From Caryophanales bacterium (GTDB taxonomy: Bacteria > Bacillota > Bacilli > Bacillales > Amphibacillaceae), in assembly GCA_026168805.1 (NCBI GenBank), contig JAPFDS010000033.1, positions 1 through 64,000 of the forward strand: DNA of 64,000 bases, written 5' to 3'. Within the stretch, counting starts at the first letter, position 1. Every line of letters begins with the position of its first letter. Below are positions 50,952 through 62,344 of the stretch, piece after piece. A program made the position numbers and the translations under genes. A model generated the notes under the pieces. The model was given only the letters and a program-made list of their open reading frames with translations. It was not told where the DNA came from and did no database searches.

Positions 50952-52247
50952 TTATTGATTTTGAAACGATTTGACTTCGCGTTCTGTCATATCTTCTCGC
51001 CAAATGTGGGCTCCTAAACTTGTGAGTTTTTCAGTAATGTGTTCGTACCCACGCTCAATATGTTCAATACCCGTAATTTCAGTAATGCCATTGGCCATTA
51101 ATCCTGCAACAATGAGTGATGCACCTGCTCGTAAATCTGAAGCTTTTACTTTGGCACCTTCCAGTGGGGTAGGACCTGTGACAATTGCGGATCCGCCTTC
51201 CACTTTAATCATTGCATTCATTCGTCTGAGCTCATCGATATGTTTCAAACGTGCTGGGTAGATCGTATCTGTAATGACACCTGTTCCAGATGCTTTTGTA
51301 AGCAATGAGGTTAACGGTTGTTGCAAATCCGTTGGGAACCCTGGATAGACAAGCGTCTTTATATCAACACTCGTAAGTATTTTCTTAGAAGCAATGAGCA
51401 ATTGATCATCGCTCTCTTTAACAGACACACCCATTTCACGTAATTTCGCTATTAGCGATTCTAAGTGTTGGGGAATAACGTTATCGATGAGTACTTCTTT
51501 CGCTTGGGCGGCTGCAATAATGGTATAAGTTCCTGCTTCAATTCGGTCAGGAATAATTGTATGTTTACACCCGTGTAGGTTAGAAACTCCTTCAATTCGA
51601 ATAACGTCTGTTCCGACACCTTTAATATTCGCACCCATATTCGTAAGCAATGTTGCAACATCAATTATTTCTGGCTCTTTTGCAGCATTTTCAATGATTG
51701 TTTGGCCTTTTGCCCGAACAGCTGCAAGCATAATATTAATGGTCGCTCCAACACTAGCTATATCTAGGTAAATACGTGCTCCCTTTAATTCCTTTGCACG
51801 AATGTATATGGCTCCATGTTCATTCGTTACTTCCGCACCAAGGGCTTCGAATCCTTTAATATGTTGGTCAATGGGACGGGGGCCTAGGTGGCATCCACCC
51901 GGTAAACCGACAACAGCTTGGTTGAATTTTCCTAGCATAGCACCCATAAAGTAATAAGACGCTCGCAATTTTTTAACTTTCCCATCTGGAAGTGGCATAA
52001 GAATCATTTCAGAAGGATCAATATGAACAGTTCCAGAATCATTACTGTCCCATGAAGTTTCTCCACCACATTCTTCTATAAGTTCACCAAGCGTTCGTAA
52101 ATCAGATATTTCTGGTAATCCTTCTATGGTAACGGTTGAATCTGCTAAAATCGCGGCTGGAACAAGTGCAACGGCGCTATTTTTTGCTCCACTAATGTGC
52201 ACTTCTCCTTCGAGTTCATGTCCACCTTCGATTAATATTTTTTCCAT
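50952..52247 (-). CDS. murAB: UDP-N-acetylglucosamine 1-carboxyvinyltransferase MurAB (MurZ)
   Basis: 431 residues from the ATG at 52245-52247 (GTGAGGA upstream). Catalytic Cys119 in [15 protein letters not shown] near the N-terminus and [11 protein letters not shown]. It is the second MurA paralogue; position between the aldolase and glpX marks it as MurAB. The upstream gap 52263-52485 shows no gene. Confidence 0.94.
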   Translation of the reverse strand: MEKILIEGGHELEGEVHISGAKNSAVALVPAAILADSTVTIEGLPEISDLRTLGELIEECGGETSWDSNDSGTVHIDPSEMILMPLPDGKVKKLRASYYFMGAMLGKFNQAVVGLPGGCHLGPRPIDQHIKGFEALGAEVTNEHGAIYIRAKELKGARIYLDIASVGATINIMLAAVRAKGQTIIENAAKEPEIIDVATLLTNMGANIKGVGTDVIRIEGVSNLHGCKHTIIPDRIEAGTYTIIAAAQAKEVLIDNVIPQHLESLIAKLREMGVSVKESDDQLLIASKKILTSVDIKTLVYPGFPTDLQQPLTSLLTKASGTGVITDTIYPARLKHIDELRRMNAMIKVEGGSAIVTGPTPLEGAKVKASDLRAGASLIVAGLMANGITEITGIEHIERGYEHITEKLTSLGAHIWREDMTEREVKSFQNQ

Positions 52248-52485
52248 CTGGTAAGTCCTCACTTTTTCCTATATTTTATTCACAGTAGGCAAATGCTTTA
52301 CAAGTTTTGTCCTATTGTCTACATTTCACTTTTCATATGAATAACATACCACGTGATTGGTTTTCTTGGAAGTCATTTTTGTCCTGGATTTTTATTGAGG
52401 GGATTGTGCAGGAGAAAGCAATGAGAGGCGACCCAAGATCACTAGTGAATGAATCGTCCTCTGATTGCGTATTTTATTAAACGGA

Positions 52486-53133
52486 TTATTCGTTCGAATA
52501 TTTCTCCCAATCAGCTAAGAACTTTTCGATACCTTGATCCGTTAATGGGTGTTTCACAAGTGTGCCAAGTACGCTGTATGGAATGGTTGCGATATCAGCT
52601 CCTGCTAACGCTGCTTCAGTTACGTGCAGCGGATGACGGATGGAGGCTGCAATAATTTCTGTTTCGACTCCGTGTATATCAAATATATTGGCGATTGTTG
52701 CAATGAGATCCATTCCATCTTGCCCAATATCATCTAAACGTCCAATAAATGGCGAGACGTACGTTGCTCCTGCCCGGGCTGCTAGTAATGCTTGATTGGC
52801 ATTAAAAATAAGAGTGACATTTGTTTTAATTTTTTCATCACTAAAAGCTTTCACTGCTTTTAGTCCTTCTAACGTCATGGGAACTTTCACAGTAATGTTT
52901 GGTGCTATTTTTGCAAGTTCTTTCCCTTCTTTGATCATACCTTCCGCATCTTCAGCAATGACTTCCGCACTTACGGATCCGGATACTTCTTTCGTAATTT
53001 CGTTGAGGCGATCATGAAAAGAAACGCCTTCTTTTGCTACGAGACTAGGATTTGTCGTAACTCCGGCAACAATGCCTAAAGCATTTGCTTCTTTTATATC
53101 TTCAATATTCGCTGTATCAATAAAAAACTTCAT
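52486..53133 (-). CDS. fructose-6-phosphate aldolase/transaldolase-like (YwjH)
   Basis: A 215-residue small transaldolase. [16 protein letters not shown] start, catalytic Lys in NITVKVPMT (about Lys84), then [20 protein letters not shown] and SPFIGRLDD. Short transaldolases of this type either transfer dihydroxyacetone units or act as F6P aldolases; sequence does not decide. It lies where B. subtilis has ywjH. Confidence 0.9.
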   Translation of the reverse strand: MKFFIDTANIEDIKEANALGIVAGVTTNPSLVAKEGVSFHDRLNEITKEVSGSVSAEVIAEDAEGMIKEGKELAKIAPNITVKVPMTLEGLKAVKAFSDEKIKTNVTLIFNANQALLAARAGATYVSPFIGRLDDIGQDGMDLIATIANIFDIHGVETEIIAASIRHPLHVTEAALAGADIATIPYSVLGTLVKHPLTDQGIEKFLADWEKYSNE

Positions 53134-53350
53134 GTTTATTCCTCCCTTTGTATGTACATTTCTTCACGGTTCTTAAAATCCACACTTGGCCTTATATCAT
53201 ACATTACTTAAGGGGATTATGCACGTCTTAAGGAGATACATTCGCACATTTACTTATTCCATTATGCGCTATAAGAATACCAATTCCGGTGTCAACATTC
53301 AACAGCAGTCCATTGCACGCACCAGGATACATAATTTTAAGAATTATACG

Positions 53351-53391
53351 TAAAAAGCGATTCTTCCGAAAATTCATTCGGAAAGAATCGC
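53351..53391 (-). terminator. terminator overlapping the spo0F 3' end
   Basis: GCGATTCTTCCGAA (53357-53370) pairs with TTCGGAAAGAATCGC (53377-53391). On the minus strand TTTTTACG follows. The upstream arm includes the last codons of spo0F. Confidence 0.85.
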
Positions 53392-53736
53392 CTGCACAAG
53401 TTTTGTCATATCATTAACATCAAATGGTTTTGAAAGAATATGTTGGATAAACGAATACGTCCTATTTTCGGTTGTAATTTCCTCTGCTAACCCACTGATC
53501 ATAATCACTGGTACTTTTCGACCTTGCTGTTCTAAAATGTCTAACACACCTAATCCATCCAAACCTGGTAATTTATAATCTATGATAAGTAATTGAAACT
53601 CTCGTTGGTTGAACTCATCCAATGCTTCTCTTCCTGTTGTTGCTGTATGTACTTGATAGCCCGCATTTGAGAGCTCTTCATATAACAACGTACGAATACC
53701 TTCCTGATCATCAACGACCAAAATCTCAGAAGCCAT
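53374..53736 (-). CDS. spo0F: sporulation phosphorelay response regulator Spo0F
   Basis: A 120-residue single receiver domain relaying phosphate from sporulation kinases to Spo0B. VVDDQEGIRTLL near the N-terminus matches the Spo0F signature (Gln12, Gly14, Ile15); phospho-acceptor Asp53 and Lys in ILSKPFD. The beta4-alpha4 segment reads MISGLAEE instead of the usual MTAYGELD, so the partner-binding surface has drifted. A weak SigH-like pair (AGGATTA, GAGAAGAT) lies at 53768-53794. The fbaA gene that follows spo0F in B. subtilis is missing. Confidence 0.85.
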   Translation of the reverse strand: MASEILVVDDQEGIRTLLYEELSNAGYQVHTATTGREALDEFNQREFQLLIIDYKLPGLDGLGVLDILEQQGRKVPVIMISGLAEEITTENRTYSFIQHILSKPFDVNDMTKLVQAILSE

Positions 53737-53814
53737 GGATCATCCTCCATTTATTGTCAATACTTATATCTTCTCTTTTGAACGCATTAATCCTTCCTTT
53801 ATGTAAAATAAATA

Positions 53815-53858
53815 TCAAAAAAGTGAGATGACCATAACAAATGCTCATCTCACTTTTG
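53815..53858 (-). terminator. terminator of pyrG
   Basis: Arms AAAAGTGAGATGA (53819-53832) and TCATCTCACTTTT (53844-53856). On the minus strand TTGATATT follows. It lies just after the pyrG stop. Confidence 0.85.
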
Positions 53859-53866
53859 ACAATGTA

Positions 53867-55546
<1,680 letters not shown>

Positions 55547-55576
55547 TTATGAGATTTATTGTATATAAAAAAGAAA

Positions 55577-55634
55577 AGCGCCTCCCCATAACTATATGGG
55601 GAAACGCTGTACATACCGTTTAATTCATGAGCCC
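55577..55634 (-). promoter_or_regulatory. pyrG CTP-sensing attenuator leader
   Basis: The predicted transcript starts GGGCUC at 55634, then 25 bases later forms a terminator hairpin: minus-strand AGCGTTTCCCCATA (55595-55608) with TATGGGGAGGCGCT (55577-55590), followed by TTTTCTTTTTT. This is the B. subtilis pyrG arrangement, in which low CTP causes extra G addition at the 5' end and the poly-G pairs with the UUUCCCC arm to prevent termination. Confidence 0.8.
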
Positions 55635-55641
55635 AAATAAA

Positions 55642-55670
55642 ATAATACTCATTTATTGATTAAAAGTCAA
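55642..55670 (-). promoter_or_regulatory. sigma-A promoter of pyrG
   Basis: On the minus strand TTGACT (55665-55670) and TATTAT (55642-55647) are spaced 17 bases. The start GGGCTC is seven bases downstream of the -10. Confidence 0.85.
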
Positions 55671-55696
55671 GCAGTGCGTGAGAAGCTTTTCGGTGT

Positions 55697-56197
55697 TTAT
55701 TCGTCGTCATCTTCTTCATCAAGATCTTCACTAAAATCTTCACCTTCGTCTTCGTCTACTTCAAACTCATCGTCAAAATCCTTCTCGTCTTCTTCATCAA
55801 ATGCAGTCTCTTCGTCCTCTTCATCTTCCTCGTCTTCCTCGTCTTCTTCAAATCCAGGTACTTTTAAAAATGAAGATTCTTCATCTTCAAATTCATCTGC
55901 TAAATCTTCCATGGAATCAGTCGTAAGATCTTCGCTTATTTCATCCAGTTTATACCAACGTTTTAATCCCCATGTATTTGAACCATTTGAGATAAAGCGT
56001 CCATCAACGTTTAGGTCCGTATAAAATTGCGCGACTTTTGATTTTTTCATGTCATTATTCCATTCTTTCAACGCAGCTACTTTGTTAAATGTATCTAAAA
56101 AAGATAATGGTTGTTTTTCTTCTGCTAAAATAATGCTTGCGACGTCCACCATCGACATTTTTTCAACTTCTTCTTGGCTAATTTCTTTCACACTCAC
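55697..56197 (-). CDS. rpoE: RNA polymerase delta subunit RpoE
   Basis: About 166 residues from the GTG at 56195-56197 (AAGGGAG eight bases upstream). N-terminal folded domain with VAQFYTDLNVDGRFISNGSN (split before Thr-Trp-Gly), then a long Asp/Glu tail from about residue 100. The delta subunit speeds RNAP recycling and makes the enzyme more sensitive to initiating nucleotide levels. Adjacent to pyrG as in all Bacillus. Confidence 0.93.
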   Translation of the reverse strand: MSVKEISQEEVEKMSMVDVASIILAEEKQPLSFLDTFNKVAALKEWNNDMKKSKVAQFYTDLNVDGRFISNGSNTWGLKRWYKLDEISEDLTTDSMEDLADEFEDEESSFLKVPGFEEDEEDEEDEEDEETAFDEEDEKDFDDEFEVDEDEGEDFSEDLDEEDDDE

Positions 56198-56499
56198 AGC
56201 ATACACTCCCTTTTCCATATATATTTATAAATAATCTTGACCCAATTACATAACATACTTCTGACCGTTATTCATGTGAAAATTATTTGTAGTATATTTA
56301 TTACAAATCTATGCGTAAAAGTCAACAACAACGTTTGTTTTTTTACCTATTGTTTGAAGGGTTTTGAACGGAAGGTTTATAGACATTCCAACTTCCCAAT
56401 ACATTATAAACAAATTCATGATAAATATGCTATCAAAATAAATCTAATTTTAAAAAGAAATTTTTAAGAAGATGACAAATTGTAAGACAATAAATACAT

Positions 56500-56528
56500 T
56501 TGATAGATGTCTATATAAATGGTAGTAT
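56500..56528 (+). promoter_or_regulatory. sigma-A-like promoter of the sodium/proline symporter
   Basis: TTGATA (56500-56505) and TAGTAT (56523-56528) are spaced 17 bases, about 85 bases before the gene. The remaining part of 56198-56614 is AT-rich spacer between divergent genes; no small gene was found. Confidence 0.6.
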
Positions 56529-56614
56529 TAACTGGGATTTTTACTTGTTTTGTAACCGCTTGAACAAAGTGTCATTGGATGATTAATCTAGATTTAAAAA
56601 AGGAGGAAGTTACC

Positions 56615-58105
56615 ATGTCAGAGGTAATGTATCACGGTATAGCAATCGCGCTATATTTACTAGTCATGCTATTAATTGGTTGGTATGGGTATAAAAAGAC
56701 AACTGATTTAGATGACTATATGTTAGGAGGAAGAAATTTAGGTGCATTAGTTACTGCGCTTAGTGCTGGAGCTGCAGATATGTCTGGTTGGCTCATTATG
56801 GGGTTACCTGGAGAAATTTATGAGGTTGGGCTTAGCGCATTATGGATTGCGATTGGTTTAACCATTGGGGCATATTTAAACTGGATGTTCGTCGCTCCAA
56901 GACTTCGTGTGTATACACAAGTATCTAATAACTCCATTACTATTCCTAGTTTTTTTGATAACCGATTAAGAGATAAGTCGGGTATTTTACGAATCATTTC
57001 GAGTTTAGTTATTTTAGTCTTCTTTACTTTTTACGTATCCTCAGGAATTGTTGCAGGTGGAAAATTCTTCCAAAGTTCTTTTGATACGAGTTATCACACA
57101 GGAGTTATTATTGTTGCAGTCGTCGTTATTTTATATACGTTGTTCGGTGGGTTTTTAGCCGTAAGTTATACAGATGCTGTACAAGGAGCGATCATGTTTT
57201 TCGCTTTATTACTTGTGCCAATCGTAGCGCTTACGTTTACAGGAAGTCCTGCAGAGACAAAGGATGTCATTACATCCATTAACCCTGACACATTTAGTTT
57301 ATTCAACGGGGTCTCTATATTTGTGATTATATCCGGTTTGGCCTGGGGGTTAGGGTATTTTGGTCAACCACATATTATCGTTCGTTTTATGGCGATTACG
57401 TCTGTTAAGGAAACTAAAAACGCGAGAAGAATCGGAATTGGTTGGATGATTCTTTGTTTAATCGGAACATCCTTTACAGCTTTAATTGGGATTGCGTTTT
57501 TCGATCTTTTCCCAGAGTATACATTAGTCGACCCAGAAACAGTATTTATCGATTTAGGGCAAATTATTTTCCATCCACTTATTGGAGGGATTGTTCTAGC
57601 AGCTGTATTAGCAGCAATTATGAGTACCATTGCTTCACAATTAATCGTAACGTCAAGTGCGTTAGTTGAAGATTTATATAAGAAATTGATCAACAAAGAG
57701 GCTTCAGATAAACATTATATGCTTTTAGGACGTATAGCTGTATTAGTTGTTTCTGTCGTAGCGGTTATTTTAGCATGGCCGAACAACGAATCAATTTTAG
57801 GCCTCGTATCTTTCGCTTGGGCCGGTTTCGGTGGTGCCTTTGGTCCTTTAGTTCTTTTATCTTTATATTGGAAAAAGGTTTCGAGAACTGGAGCTTTAGC
57901 TGGGATGATTACAGGTGCGGTGATTGTAGGTGTGTGGGGGAACATTAGTGTTTTATCCGACACATTATATGAAATTTTCCCTGCGTTTATTTTAAACCTA
58001 ATTGTCACAATTGTCGTCAGTAACATGACATATAAACGTGATCCAGAAGTTGAAGAAGAATTTGATGAATCTATACGCTTATTAGAAGAAGAACGAGCAA
58101 AATAA
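56615..58105 (+). CDS. sodium/proline symporter (PutP/OpuE type)
   Basis: 496 residues from the ATG at 56615, with AAAGGAGG eight bases upstream. A 13-helix SSS-family carrier: LGGRNLGALVTALSAGAADM in helix 2, GLPGEIYEVGLSALWIAIG, and FGQPHIIVRFMAI. These match PutP/OpuE, which import proline with Na+. Whether the role is catabolic or osmotic (OpuE) cannot be decided; the isolated position without putBC favours osmoprotection. A terminator follows. Confidence 0.9.
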   Translation: MSEVMYHGIAIALYLLVMLLIGWYGYKKTTDLDDYMLGGRNLGALVTALSAGAADMSGWLIMGLPGEIYEVGLSALWIAIGLTIGAYLNWMFVAPRLRVYTQVSNNSITIPSFFDNRLRDKSGILRIISSLVILVFFTFYVSSGIVAGGKFFQSSFDTSYHTGVIIVAVVVILYTLFGGFLAVSYTDAVQGAIMFFALLLVPIVALTFTGSPAETKDVITSINPDTFSLFNGVSIFVIISGLAWGLGYFGQPHIIVRFMAITSVKETKNARRIGIGWMILCLIGTSFTALIGIAFFDLFPEYTLVDPETVFIDLGQIIFHPLIGGIVLAAVLAAIMSTIASQLIVTSSALVEDLYKKLINKEASDKHYMLLGRIAVLVVSVVAVILAWPNNESILGLVSFAWAGFGGAFGPLVLLSLYWKKVSRTGALAGMITGAVIVGVWGNISVLSDTLYEIFPAFILNLIVTIVVSNMTYKRDPEVEEEFDESIRLLEEERAK

Positions 58106-58114
58106 TAACATTCA

Positions 58115-58149
58115 TAAAAAAAGCCTACACACGTGTGTAGGCTTTTTTT
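58115..58149 (+). terminator. terminator of the symporter gene
   Basis: AGCCTACACAC (58121-58131) and GTGTGTAGGCT (58132-58142) form an 11-bp stem preceded by A and followed by T runs. Confidence 0.9.
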
Positions 58150-58158
58150 ATGAGAAAA

Positions 58159-58349
58159 GAGATATAAAATTGACTCACATACGAACATTCTAATGTAAAA
58201 AGTGGAATTACCCGCTCCGGAAATATACTCCGCTTTCCTGCGGGCAGCTGGCAAGCCTCTTCTCCCGTGGGAGTCTCCGTATATTTCCTTCGCTACATTA
58301 GAGTGTTATTCGTGTACCTGTGGATTCAATTTTGATCTGTCTCAGTCTA
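58159..58349. repeat. 190-bp palindromic repeat with GC-rich hairpin, flanked by a 13-bp direct repeat
   Basis: Same family as 31927-32173 and 8575-8704: CTCACATACGAACATTCTAA, a core with CGCTTTCCTGCGGGCAGCTG and CTCCCGTGGGAGTCTCCG between AAATATAC and GTATATTT, then ATTAGAGTGTTATTCG. TTTTATGAGAAAA occurs at 58146-58158 and again at 58350-58362, directly bordering the element like a target-site duplication. No coding sequence inside. Confidence 0.8.
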
Positions 58350-58412
58350 TTTTATGAGAAAAAATGCCGGTTGATTACTACTTTAATGAGCTTCTATTTT
58401 ATAATCGCCCTC

Positions 58413-61400
58413 TTACATATTTCGTCTGTATTGTCCTCCGACTTCATAAAGTGCTTCGGTAATTTGTCCTAAGCTAGCGACTTTTACAGTTTCCATTAAT
58501 TCTGCAAAGATATTACCTCCTGAGGATGCAACTTCTTTTAAAGTTTTGAGTGCATCTTCAACGACATCTTCGTGCTGATTTTGGAACGTTTGTAAAGAAT
58601 GTATTTGGGTCTCTTTTTCTTCTTTTGTTGCGCGTGCTAATTCCATCTGATCAATCATATCGTCTTCAGGTGGATTTGGATTGAGATATGTGTTTACTCC
58701 AATGATTGGATGTTCCCCTGAATGCTTCTTCGACTCATAGTATAAGGACTCTTCCTGAATTTTTCCGCGTTGGTATTGACGTTCCATTGCTCCTAATACT
58801 CCACCACGGTCATTCATTCGGTCGAATTCTACTAAAACCATTTCTTCGACCAAATCTGTCAGTTCCTCGACGATAAATGAACCTTGTAAAGCATTTTCAT
58901 TTTTCATCAGCCCGAATTCACGATTGATAATCATTTGAATGGCCATTGCTCTGCGGACAGAATCCTCTGTCGGTGTTGTAATCGCCTCATCAAATGCATT
59001 TGTATGAAGAGAGTTACAATTATCTTGAATCGCTAACAATGCCTGTAAAGTTGTTCGGATATCGTTAAAATCAATTTCTTGTGCGTGTAAGGAACGACCA
59101 GATGTTTGTACATGGTATTTTAGTTTTTGACTACGCTCATTCGCTCCATATTTATCACGCATCATTACTGCCCAAATTCTGCGGGCCACTCGGCCAATAA
59201 CCGTATATTCTGGGTCAAGTCCATTAGAGAAGAAAAACGATAAATTTGGTGCGAAATCGTTAATATCCATCCCCCGGCTTAAATAATACTCCACGTACGT
59301 AAATCCATTGGCCAACGTAAATGCGAGCTGGGTAATCGGATTCGCTCCGGCTTCAGCAATGTGATAGCCAGATATAGATACTGAATAATAATTTCGGACT
59401 TTTTGATCAATGAAGTATTCCTGGACATCTCCCATCATCCGGAGTGCAAATTCAGTTGAGAAAATACACGTGTTTTGCCCTTGGTCTTCTTTTAAAATAT
59501 CTGCTTGGACGGTTCCACGAACGACTGCTAACGTTTGTTCACGAATGTCATGTGCCTCTTCTTCTGTCGGCTGTCGGTCATTCTCTTCTGTGAAATAATC
59601 CAACTGCTGATCGATTGCAGTATTGAAAAACATCGCCAAGATAATTGGAGCTGGTCCATTAATCGTCATGGAGACGGATGTTTGTGGATCGGTTAAATCA
59701 AATCCAGCAAACAATTTCTTCATATCTTCAAGCGTACAAATATTTACCCCACTTTCGCCAACTTTTCCGTAAATATCTGGACGCTCATCCGGATCTTCTC
59801 CATATAATGTAACTGAATCAAACGCAGTCGATAGACGTTTTGCCTGTTCTCCTTTCGACAAATAATGAAAACGTCGATTCGTTCGATCAGGTGTGCCTTC
59901 ACCAGCAAATTGTCTTGTTGGATCTTCTCCTTCACGTTTAAACGGAAACACTCCAGCTGTAAATGGGAATGAACCTGGAACATTTTCTTTCATCATCCAT
60001 TCAATGCGCTGCCCCCAATCTGTATATGATGGGAATGAAACTTTAGGTATATCTAATCCCGCTAAAGAAGTTGTTTTTAGATCCATTGAAATGATTTTAT
60101 CGCGTATTTTAAACTCCATCGTGTCTTGTTGATAAGCATCTTTTGTGTCATCCCACCCGTCTAAAGCTGCTCGTGCTTCAGAATCGAGTTGATCGAGGTA
60201 GGTTTGTTTTTTGTCTATGAGTGTTTGCTTGAGTTCCTCTTCTTCAACCACTTCTGCTGCTCCATCTAATTGGTAGGCAGTTTGTGCAAGTTTCTTCTGC
60301 TTTTCAGTCCGGTCATGGTGTGTCCGAATCGTTTGGCTAATTTCTCGTAAATAATGCCTTCGTTCATTTGGAATAATCATACTATCTTTTGTTGCGATGA
60401 CGTTGCGTTCAAAGTCGATGTCTTCATCCCATTGATATCGTTCATTCAGCGCATCAACAATAGCGGCAAAAAGAGCGTTTGTACCAGCGTCATTGAATTG
60501 ACTCGCAATCGTTCCGAACACTGGAAACTTTTCCGCTTCTCCACCGAATAACATGTGGCTCCGTTCATATTGTTTACGTACTTGTTGAAGGGCGTCTTCT
60601 GATCCATTTTGTTCAAATTTATTAATGACGATAAAATCTGCAAAATCGATCATGTCGATTTTTTCAAGTTGGGTAGGAGCTCCAAATTCAGCTGTCATGA
60701 CGTACATTGATAGATCTGTTATATCTGTAATCGCTGCATCCCCTTGACCAATTCCACTCGTCTCGACAATAATTAGATCAACATCTGTTGCACGTAACAC
60801 ATCGAGAGCATCTTCAATCGATGCTGATAATTCGCTTCTAGAATCCCGTGTTGCTAACGAACGCATAAAAATGCGATCGCTAAATATCGCATTCATTCGA
60901 ATACGATCTCCGAGCAATGACCCACCTGTCTTTCGTTTGGTCGGATCAATGGATACAATCGCTGCTTTTTTATCTGGTATTTCATGAATAAATCTGCGAA
61001 TGAGTTCGTCTGTGAGAGAACTTTTTCCTGCCCCACCTGTTCCTGTAATGCCGAGCACAGGGATGTCTTTGTTTTGCTGTGTTCTCACTTTCGTTAAGAT
61101 ATCTTCTTTCTCTTGTTCTTCCGCATTTTCCACATACGTAATCATTCGTGCCAATGCTTTTTTATCACCTGATGTAATCTTTTCAATCGTAGTGGACTCT
61201 TCAAGCTCAGGTAGATAATCACATTGTTCGAGAATTTTGTTAATCATCCCTTGTAGGCCGTACTTGCGCCCGTCTTCTGGTGAAAAAATCCATGCAACCC
61301 CATAATCGTGTAATTCTTTTATTTCTCTAGGAATGATCGTTCCTCCACCACCGCCAAAAATGCGAATGTGTGAAGCGTTTTTTTCTTCTAACAAATCGAC

Positions 61401-61649
61401 CATATATTTAAAGAACTCTACATGCCCACCTTGATAAGATGACACAGCAATTCCTTGCACATCTTCTTGAATGGCTGCTTCGACAATCTCTTGCACGGAG
61501 CGATTATGCCCGAGGTGAATAACCTCGGCTCCACTTGCTTGCATAATTCGTCGCATAATATTAATCGAGGCATCATGGCCATCAAAAAGACTTGAAGCTG
61601 TTACGAAACGTACAGGATGTTTCGGCTGATAAATCGTCGGTTGTTCCAT
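58413..61649 (-). CDS. icmF: fused isobutyryl-CoA mutase IcmF
   Basis: 1078 residues from the ATG at 61647-61649 (AAAGGGGG upstream). Order: adenosylcobalamin-binding domain (about 10-140; DGHDASIN with the cobalt-ligand His25), MeaB-like G-protein domain (about 195-430; P-loop GTGGAGKSS at 203-211, [13 protein letters not shown]), linker, and a mutase TIM barrel (about 530-1078; [18 protein letters not shown]). It interconverts isobutyryl-CoA and n-butyryl-CoA and often pivalyl-CoA or isovaleryl-CoA. It lies with a TetR regulator, meaB and an acyl-CoA dehydrogenase. Confidence 0.95.
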   Translation of the reverse strand: MEQPTIYQPKHPVRFVTASSLFDGHDASINIMRRIMQASGAEVIHLGHNRSVQEIVEAAIQEDVQGIAVSSYQGGHVEFFKYMVDLLEEKNASHIRIFGGGGGTIIPREIKELHDYGVAWIFSPEDGRKYGLQGMINKILEQCDYLPELEESTTIEKITSGDKKALARMITYVENAEEQEKEDILTKVRTQQNKDIPVLGITGTGGAGKSSLTDELIRRFIHEIPDKKAAIVSIDPTKRKTGGSLLGDRIRMNAIFSDRIFMRSLATRDSRSELSASIEDALDVLRATDVDLIIVETSGIGQGDAAITDITDLSMYVMTAEFGAPTQLEKIDMIDFADFIVINKFEQNGSEDALQQVRKQYERSHMLFGGEAEKFPVFGTIASQFNDAGTNALFAAIVDALNERYQWDEDIDFERNVIATKDSMIIPNERRHYLREISQTIRTHHDRTEKQKKLAQTAYQLDGAAEVVEEEELKQTLIDKKQTYLDQLDSEARAALDGWDDTKDAYQQDTMEFKIRDKIISMDLKTTSLAGLDIPKVSFPSYTDWGQRIEWMMKENVPGSFPFTAGVFPFKREGEDPTRQFAGEGTPDRTNRRFHYLSKGEQAKRLSTAFDSVTLYGEDPDERPDIYGKVGESGVNICTLEDMKKLFAGFDLTDPQTSVSMTINGPAPIILAMFFNTAIDQQLDYFTEENDRQPTEEEAHDIREQTLAVVRGTVQADILKEDQGQNTCIFSTEFALRMMGDVQEYFIDQKVRNYYSVSISGYHIAEAGANPITQLAFTLANGFTYVEYYLSRGMDINDFAPNLSFFFSNGLDPEYTVIGRVARRIWAVMMRDKYGANERSQKLKYHVQTSGRSLHAQEIDFNDIRTTLQALLAIQDNCNSLHTNAFDEAITTPTEDSVRRAMAIQMIINREFGLMKNENALQGSFIVEELTDLVEEMVLVEFDRMNDRGGVLGAMERQYQRGKIQEESLYYESKKHSGEHPIIGVNTYLNPNPPEDDMIDQMELARATKEEKETQIHSLQTFQNQHEDVVEDALKTLKEVASSGGNIFAELMETVKVASLGQITEALYEVGGQYRRNM

Positions 61650-61733
61650 CCGTAAATCCCCCTTTAATATATTTAAAAGTCGGACATCCGATTTGTATAC
61701 GATTGGAGTACATGTGTGTCTCCAACTTTTCAA

Positions 61734-62342
61734 TCAACCTTCTGTGATGTGTAATACGCGTTTAATGTATGCTAATTGATACGTGATATACTCATCAAAT
61801 GTAAATTGTTTTTGTAATGCCCATCTTCTGAAACCCCACATTTGCCCTTGGATAAATATGTTATTTGCAATGATGTCTGCTTCAAGCGAGGTAAGCTTGA
61901 TAGGTGCAACTTCTATAATCATATGTGTAAATAGACGGATCAGTTTTCGCTCTTTCTTTAATACAATCGATCGTTTCTCTTCTGGCAAAGACTTCATTTC
62001 TTGATAGAGCAAAACGACTTCCTCCTGCATGTCATGCATCATATGGAAGTATGATTCAACAATTGATAACACATCTTCAATCGTTGGATTTTTTTCATCC
62101 ATTAATGGATACATGTGTGTCGTGACTTGTTCATAAATGGATTCATAGACAAGATAGAGCACATCTTCTTTTGCGCGAATGTATTCGTACAATGTACCGA
62201 TACTAAACCCGGCAACGTTGGCAATTTCACGTGTAGTTGTCTTATGAAATCCTTTTTCTTTAAACAGACTTAATGCACTTTGAATAATTTGGTCTCTACG
62301 AACTTGAATGAGCGCACTATTTTTCACTGTTGATTCCACCAT
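61734..62342 (-). CDS. TetR/AcrR family transcriptional regulator
   Basis: About 202 residues from the ATG at 62340-62342, two bases after the meaB stop. Standard N-terminal TetR HTH (IIQSALSLFKEKGFHKTTTR, then EIANVAGFSIGTLYEYIRAKED), then a helical ligand domain. Being inside the acyl-CoA operon, it probably responds to an acyl-CoA or fatty acid, like FadR-type TetR regulators of Bacillus; this is inference. Confidence 0.88.
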   Translation of the reverse strand: MVESTVKNSALIQVRRDQIIQSALSLFKEKGFHKTTTREIANVAGFSIGTLYEYIRAKEDVLYLVYESIYEQVTTHMYPLMDEKNPTIEDVLSIVESYFHMMHDMQEEVVLLYQEMKSLPEEKRSIVLKKERKLIRLFTHMIIEVAPIKLTSLEADIIANNIFIQGQMWGFRRWALQKQFTFDEYITYQLAYIKRVLHITEG

Positions 62343-62344
62343 GC

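Noticed and set aside
55656..56024. A serine-rich frame opposite rpoE
   Set aside because: It is the complement of the Asp/Glu repeat tail (GAA/GAT codons read as Ser), not a gene.
56237..56467. A 76-codon frame between rpoE and the symporter
   Set aside because: AT-rich spacer with no ribosome site, no family resemblance and biased towards random low-GC composition.
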